Shown here: positions 59,813 through 63,554 of the stretch, piece by piece
Numbering within the stretch: the stretch's first letter is position 1
Layout: each line of letters begins with the position of its first letter
From: Roseomonas sp. CECT 9278
GTDB taxonomy: Bacteria > Pseudomonadota > Alphaproteobacteria > Acetobacterales > Acetobacteraceae
Direction of reading: 5' to 3'
Length of the DNA stretch: 63,554 bases
Assembly: GCF_918698155.1 (NCBI RefSeq)
Contig: NZ_CAKKLX010000029.1
Location: 1-63,554, forward strand
Program-made: the position numbers and the translations under genes
The notes under the pieces: model-generated
Seen by the model: only the letters and a program-made list of their open reading frames with translations
Database searches by the model: none
What the model was told of the DNA's origin: nothing

Positions 59813-60205
59813 TCACGCGCCGCGATCCGCCTTGGGTCGGTCGAAGCGCGGTTCGTTGCGACCGCGCAGGGGGCGCGCCGCCAGCGGGGGCACGGGCGGC
59901 GCCAGGCTCGGCTCCGGGGCGACGATGCGTGGTTCGGCGCGGCGCGGCGGCGCCACGTAGTCTTCCTCGACCGGCGCGCGCGCACTGGCACCCGGCTGGC
60001 GGACCAGCGCGCGGATCTCGGCGCGCAGGTCGGCCAGCTCGGCCTCGATCGCCTCAAGCCGCGACTTCACGCCGAACACCGAATAGGGCATCGCCAGGAA
60101 GGCCAGGACCGAGATGCCGATCGCCAGCAGGATGACCAGTCCCACCCAGGATGGCAGGCCCGGGATCGCCAGGCGGTCGATCAGCCCGTGCAGGGTGTCA
60201 GCCAC
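59813..60205 (-). CDS. Hypothetical single-span membrane protein with coiled coil
   Basis: A 130-residue protein of unknown function. Residues about 17-42 form one hydrophobic span ([20 protein letters not shown]), then a short coiled-coil stretch ([20 protein letters not shown], about 47-66). The tail is rich in Pro, Ala and Arg and ends basic. The layout suggests a membrane-anchored cytoplasmic scaffold or stabiliser, but no family is recognised. ATG 60205 overlaps the moaA end by eight bases, so it is probably co-translated with moaA. Confidence 0.72.
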   Translation of the reverse strand: MADTLHGLIDRLAIPGLPSWVGLVILLAIGISVLAFLAMPYSVFGVKSRLEAIEAELADLRAEIRALVRQPGASARAPVEEDYVAPPRRAEPRIVAPEPSLAPPVPPLAARPLRGRNEPRFDRPKADRGA

Positions 60206-61220
60206 CGGTCATGCTCATGTGCCGCGCCACGGCGGGCGCCTTCCGGCGGCGGTCGATCACGAAGTCATGCCCCTTGGGCTTGCGCGCGATGGCGTCGCGG
60301 ATGGCCTGCGCCAGCGCCGCATCATCCACCGACGGGTCGCGCAGCAGGTCGCGGAATTCCGCCGCATCGTCCTGGCCCAGGCACATGAACAGCGTGCCCG
60401 TGCAGGTCAGGCGCACGCGATTGCAGGATTCACAGAAATTATGGGTCATCGGCGTGATGAAGCCGATGCGCCGGCCGGTCTCCTGCACCGTCACGTAGCG
60501 GGCGGGTCCGCCGGTCGCGTAGTCGGTATCCGTGAGCGTCCAGGCCTGCCGCAGGCGGGAGCGCACCAGCGACAGCGGCAGGTACTGGTCGGTGCGGTCC
60601 TGGCTGATCTCGCCCATCGGCATGGTCTCGATCAGGCACAGGTCGAAGCCGTGCTCGCCGCACCAGGCGACCAGGCGGTCGAACTCGTCCTCGTTCACGC
60701 CCTTCATGGCCACGGCGTTGATCTTGATGGCCAGGCCCGCGGCCTTGGCGGCGAAGATGCCATCCAGCGTCTGCTCGATCCTGCCCCAGCGGGTCAGCGC
60801 GGCGAAGGCGGCGGGGTCGAGCGTATCCAGCGAGACATTGATGCGCCGCACCCCCGCGGCGAACAGGTCGTCGGCCATCTTGGCCAGCTGCGTGCCGTTG
60901 GTGGTGATGGTCAGTTCGCGCAAGCCCCCGGCGCCGATCCGCGCGCCCAGCGATCGCACCAGCGTCATCACCCCCTTGCGGACCAGGGGTTCGCCGCCGG
61001 TCAGGCGGATCTTGTCGGTGCCCAGCGCGATGAAGGCGCCGCACAGCCGGTCGATTTCCTCGAGCGACAGGATCTCCCGCTTGGGCAGGAAGGTCATGTC
61101 CTCGGCCATGCAATAGACGCAGCGGAGGTCGCAGCGGTCGGTGACCGACACGCGCAGATAGGTCACGCCGCGCCCGAAGGGGTCGGTCAGGGTGGCCGGC
61201 GAGGGAGCAGCGTCCAGCAT
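60198..61220 (-). CDS. moaA: GTP 3',8-cyclase MoaA
   Basis: A radical SAM enzyme that starts molybdenum cofactor synthesis by turning GTP into 3',8-cyclo-GTP. In the 340-residue protein the SAM cluster cysteines C30, C34 and C37 are in [10 protein letters not shown], and [11 protein letters not shown] and TTNGTQL follow. The C-terminal second cluster is in [12 protein letters not shown] with the third cysteine 13 residues beyond the pair. The essential terminal Gly-Gly (MSMTGG) is intact. Start ATG 61220 fits the family. No other moa or moe genes are in the window. Confidence 0.96.
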   Translation of the reverse strand: MLDAAPSPATLTDPFGRGVTYLRVSVTDRCDLRCVYCMAEDMTFLPKREILSLEEIDRLCGAFIALGTDKIRLTGGEPLVRKGVMTLVRSLGARIGAGGLRELTITTNGTQLAKMADDLFAAGVRRINVSLDTLDPAAFAALTRWGRIEQTLDGIFAAKAAGLAIKINAVAMKGVNEDEFDRLVAWCGEHGFDLCLIETMPMGEISQDRTDQYLPLSLVRSRLRQAWTLTDTDYATGGPARYVTVQETGRRIGFITPMTHNFCESCNRVRLTCTGTLFMCLGQDDAAEFRDLLRDPSVDDAALAQAIRDAIARKPKGHDFVIDRRRKAPAVARHMSMTGG

Positions 61221-61345
61221 GACCAGGATTTGGGGCCGGAGGGCCGGGCGCCGCAAGCCCCTTTCCCGGCCCGCATGGCAGGCGTGCCGTCGGGGCCGGG
61301 CCATCGCCGGCGCCGCCGGCCCGCCCGGCGCGACGGCCGGCGCCG

Positions 61346-62101
61346 CTAGCCGAACAGCGCGAGCCCGCCCGCCACCAGCAGCACGGCCATGGCAAAGGGG
61401 CGGTAGAGCCGGTCCGGCACCACCCGGAACAGCCGCGCGCCGATCGGCACCGACAGCGCCATCACCGGCAGCAGCACCGCCAGGCGCACCAGCACCGGCA
61501 GGTCGATCAGCCCGCCGAACAGCGGCGGGAACACCGAGATGACGGCGATGGTGGCGAAGAACAGGATCAGGTTGGCGCGGTGGCGCTTCGCTTCCTCCAG
61601 CCCGGCCAGCAGGTACAGGATCACCGGCGGGCCGCTCATGCCCGTGGCGCCCTTCAGCAGCCCCGCCGCGGTGCCCACCGCCAGGTTCAGCGGCAGCGGC
61701 CGCGAGCCGTGGTAGCGCCAGCCCGACATCAGCAGCAGCCCGAATACCAGCACGAAGCCGCCGATGAAGCGGCGCAGCGACTCGCCATCGGCGCTGAGCA
61801 GGATCCAGGCGCCGAGCGGCGTCGCCACCGCCGCCGCGCCGCCCAGCGGCAGCACCACCCGCCGGTCGGCATCCTTGATCGCGCCGGGCAGCAGTTGCAC
61901 CGACACCACCAGTTCCATCAGCAGCATGACCGGGATGCCGGCGCGCGGCCCCCACAGCAGGGAATAGACCGGGGCGAGGATCACCGCCGTGCCGAAGCCC
62001 GAATAGCCGCGCATGATGCCGGCGATCGCGGTGGCCAGGACCGCCCCCGCCAGCCGCCAGTCCAGCAGCAGCGGGGTGGCAGCGTCGATCCAGGCAGTCA
62101 C
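61346..62101 (-). CDS. TauE/SafE-family membrane permease
   Basis: A 251-residue membrane protein with about eight hydrophobic segments in the repeated pattern of TauE/SafE (sulfite exporter) proteins. Visible are [21 protein letters not shown] near the N-terminus and [23 protein letters not shown] in the second half. Family members export sulfite, sulfoacetate or other organosulfur anions; the substrate here is unknown. The start is GTG 62101, overlapping the DUF3553 gene stop as GTGA. Confidence 0.88.
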   Translation of the reverse strand: MTAWIDAATPLLLDWRLAGAVLATAIAGIMRGYSGFGTAVILAPVYSLLWGPRAGIPVMLLMELVVSVQLLPGAIKDADRRVVLPLGGAAAVATPLGAWILLSADGESLRRFIGGFVLVFGLLLMSGWRYHGSRPLPLNLAVGTAAGLLKGATGMSGPPVILYLLAGLEEAKRHRANLILFFATIAVISVFPPLFGGLIDLPVLVRLAVLLPVMALSVPIGARLFRVVPDRLYRPFAMAVLLVAGGLALFG

Positions 62102-62277
62102 CGCCGGTCATCCCCCACGACATCCAGCACAACCACCGCGGCGTTGATCAAGACCTTCCCGGCGTGCTCGAAATTGACGGTGATGCGATCGCCTGTCACC
62201 GACTGTACCTGCCCGACCCCCCAGTCGGGTTGGCCGGGGAGGCGGACGCGCATGCCTGGCTCGATGATGGATGTCAC
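62098..62277 (-). CDS. DUF3553 small protein
   Basis: A 59-residue protein too short for many gene callers. It starts at GTG 62277 (an in-frame stop lies upstream and no ATG precedes it). The family core [30 protein letters not shown] and the LIN segment matches DUF3553, a small beta-rich domain also found at the ends of UvrD/PcrA-like helicases. Function is unknown; binding to nucleic acid or protein is possible. It is coupled to the TauE gene by GTGA and divergent from chpT. Confidence 0.82.
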   Translation of the reverse strand: MTSIIEPGMRVRLPGQPDWGVGQVQSVTGDRITVNFEHAGKVLINAAVVVLDVVGDDRR

Positions 62278-62345
62278 TGGAACGATGGCGTCACGTTTCG
62301 GGCGCTAACATGGCGGAAGCACCGCAGAGGATACTGTCTCAGCCC

Positions 62346-62993
62346 ATGACGCAAGGGATGTCCCGGGCCATGCCCTCCGTACCGCCGCTGTCCGATCTGC
62401 GCCTGGCGCGGTTGGTTGGTCTTCGCCTGTGCCACGACATCAGCGGGGTGGCGGGCACCGTGGGCAATGCCCTCGAATTGCTGGACGGCGCGGGCGGGGA
62501 GGCGGCCGAGCTGGCGGTCGATGCCGCCGCGGTGCTGCGCCGGCGCCTGCTGCTGTGGCGCGCCCTGCTGGGCGGGCAGGGGGAATCGGCGCTTGGCACG
62601 GTGCTCGGCCTGGCCGCCGGGGAGATCGCCGGTGGCCGCGCCAGCGCCGATGCCGCCGCGCTCGATGCCGGCATCATGGTGGCCGAGGAGGTCGTGCCTG
62701 TGCTGCTGACCGCCATGCTGCTGGGCGGCGAGGCGCTGCCGCGCGGCGGCGTGGTGCGCCTGGTGGGCGACCCGCATCGCGAAATGGCGGTGCTGCCCGA
62801 GGGCCAGCGCGCCGCCTGGCCGCCGGCGTTGCTGCGCGCGGTGGCCGGCGCGCCCCTGGCGGGCGAGCCCACCGGGCGGGAGGTGCTCTCGCTGTGGCTG
62901 GCCGCCACCGCCGCGGCGGGCAGCGTGCGGCTGAGCCTGGCGATGGCGCCCGGCGAGGGCTGCGCGCCGCTGCTGCTGAGCATCGGCGAATAA
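62346..62993 (+). CDS. chpT: Histidine phosphotransferase ChpT
   Basis: A phosphotransferase that in Caulobacter passes phosphate from CckA to CtrA and CpdR, controlling the cell cycle. The 215-residue protein has the phospho-accepting His30 in RLCHDISGVAGTVGNALELL, the DHp-like helix pair, then a degenerate ATPase-like C-terminal domain. H30 and its context match the ChpT family. The start is uncertain: ATG 62310 and 62271 are in frame, and 62346 leaves an N-terminus close to that of Caulobacter ChpT. A terminator follows, then cheA. Confidence 0.85.
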   Translation: MTQGMSRAMPSVPPLSDLRLARLVGLRLCHDISGVAGTVGNALELLDGAGGEAAELAVDAAAVLRRRLLLWRALLGGQGESALGTVLGLAAGEIAGGRASADAAALDAGIMVAEEVVPVLLTAMLLGGEALPRGGVVRLVGDPHREMAVLPEGQRAAWPPALLRAVAGAPLAGEPTGREVLSLWLAATAAAGSVRLSLAMAPGEGCAPLLLSIGE

Positions 62994-62998
62994 GCCGC

Positions 62999-63028
62999 CC
63001 CGCGGTGGCTGCGGCCACCGCGGGCTTT
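62999..63028 (+). terminator. Rho-independent terminator after chpT
   Basis: An 11-bp stem (62999-63009 with 63014-63024; core CCGCGGTGGC/GCCACCGCGG) and a TGCG loop, followed by CTTT. It begins five bases after the chpT stop. It is the clearest intrinsic terminator in the window and separates chpT from cheA transcription. Confidence 0.75.
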
Positions 63029-63086
63029 ACCGATTATTCGGCGCCGCCAGCGCATCCTGCCCGGGCAAGCACCCCCGGGGATGGCG

Positions 63087-63554
63087 ATGGACGATCTTCT
63101 GGCCGACTTCCTGACCGAAACGCATGAAGGGCTGACGGCGCTCGATTCCGCGCTGCTGCGGCTGGAGCGGACTCCCGACGACCAGCCGACGCTGTCGGAG
63201 GTCTTCCGCCTGGTGCACACCATCAAGGGCACCTGCGGCTTCCTTGGCCTGTCGCGGCTCGAAGCCGTGGCGCATGCCGCGGAGAACGTGCTCGGGCGCT
63301 ACCGCGACGGGTCGCTGCCGGTGACGCCGGCGGGGATCAGCCTGATCCTTTCCTCGCTCGACTGCATCAAGGCGATCGTCGCCGGGCTGGAGACGACGGG
63401 CTCCGAGCCGGCGGGCGACGATGCCCCGCTGATCGCCGCGCTGAACGAGGCCGCGGAGGGGCGGATCGCCGCCGCCGCCGCCGCCATGCCCGCGCCGCCG
63501 CCATCCGCCGCCGAGGTCGCGCCGGTTGTCCAGGCCGCCGAGGCCGCGCCGCCC
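63087..63554 (+). CDS. cheA: Chemotaxis histidine kinase CheA, N-terminal part (runs off the window)
   Basis: The frame is open from ATG 63087 to the window end, 156 residues. The N-terminal HPt domain has the phosphorylated His44 in RLVHTIKGTCGFLGL and the flanking helices MDDLLADFLTETHEGL and LEAVAHAAENVLGRYR. A long Ala/Pro linker follows, as before the P2 or dimerisation domain of CheA. GGGG sits well for ATG 63087; ATG 63081 is the alternative. The kinase domains lie beyond the window, so the call rests on the HPt type. Confidence 0.85.
   Translation, partial: MDDLLADFLTETHEGLTALDSALLRLERTPDDQPTLSEVFRLVHTIKGTCGFLGLSRLEAVAHAAENVLGRYRDGSLPVTPAGISLILSSLDCIKAIVAGLETTGSEPAGDDAPLIAALNEAAEGRIAAAAAAMPAPPPSAAEVAPVVQAAEAAPP

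Noticed and set aside
61221..61345. Terminator or riboswitch between moaA and the TauE gene
   Set aside because: Several GC-rich self-complementary stretches exist, but none has a clear stem-loop with a T-run, and no molybdenum-cofactor riboswitch pattern was recognised.

Overview
The window is very G+C-rich chromosomal DNA of an alphaproteobacterium, most likely in Rhodospirillales/Acetobacteraceae (Roseomonas-like). The taxonomic call is inference. It rests on alphaproteobacterial signatures: a ChpT phosphotransferase next to cheA, the DUF3553 small protein, the lnt-HTH regulator pair, Bug-type binding proteins and the overall codon bias. No tRNA, rRNA or CRISPR array was seen, and no gene-free stretch exceeds 300 bases.

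Layout. (1) 1-8.1 kb is housekeeping: lnt, an HTH regulator, a small exported protein coupled to secA, a parvulin-type isomerase and argJ. (2) 8.2-10.5 kb holds a divergent family III CoA-transferase and Bug-type binding protein. (3) 10.6-17.4 kb holds a five-gene Opp/Dpp ABC transporter on the minus strand, divergent from hutF. (4) 17.4-31.8 kb holds an IclR regulator divergent from one long plus-strand operon: hyuA-hyuB, an ABC importer (one permease fused to an ATPase), an SDR, a three-subunit [2Fe-2S]/FAD amine dehydrogenase and an N-formylglutamate amidohydrolase. (5) 32.0-42.4 kb holds soxBDAG (heterotetrameric sarcosine oxidase) followed by a third ABC importer. (6) 42.5-56.0 kb holds a minus-strand pair of FAD dehydrogenase subunits divergent from a fused HyuA-HyuB protein, a fourth ABC importer and a DadA-like oxidase. 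It ends in a decayed IS5-family element inserted exactly at the dadA stop codon. (7) 56.9-63.6 kb is again housekeeping: an MFS transporter, nadK, a Nit-type amidase, a small membrane protein, moaA, a TauE-like permease, a DUF3553 protein, chpT and the start of cheA.

How the genes work together. The middle 46 kb reads as a scavenging island. Four peptide-type ABC importers each sit beside enzymes that open cyclic amides (HyuA/HyuB), oxidise secondary or N-alkyl amines (HcnABC/Oox-like, Sox, DadA) or remove formimino and formyl groups (HutF and an N-formylglutamate amidohydrolase, with no hutH, hutU or hutI). A reasonable inference is uptake and stepwise breakdown of cyclised or N-substituted amino acids to ordinary amino acids, chiefly glutamate and glycine. 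Two versions of the same recipe (hydantoinase + importer + amine dehydrogenase) occur with different gene fusions. They are the best candidate here for an undescribed pathway.

Most operons are tightly packed, with ATGA, GTGA, TTGA or TGATG stop/start overlaps. Many start codons were therefore set by these junctions, including several GTG starts and one TTG.
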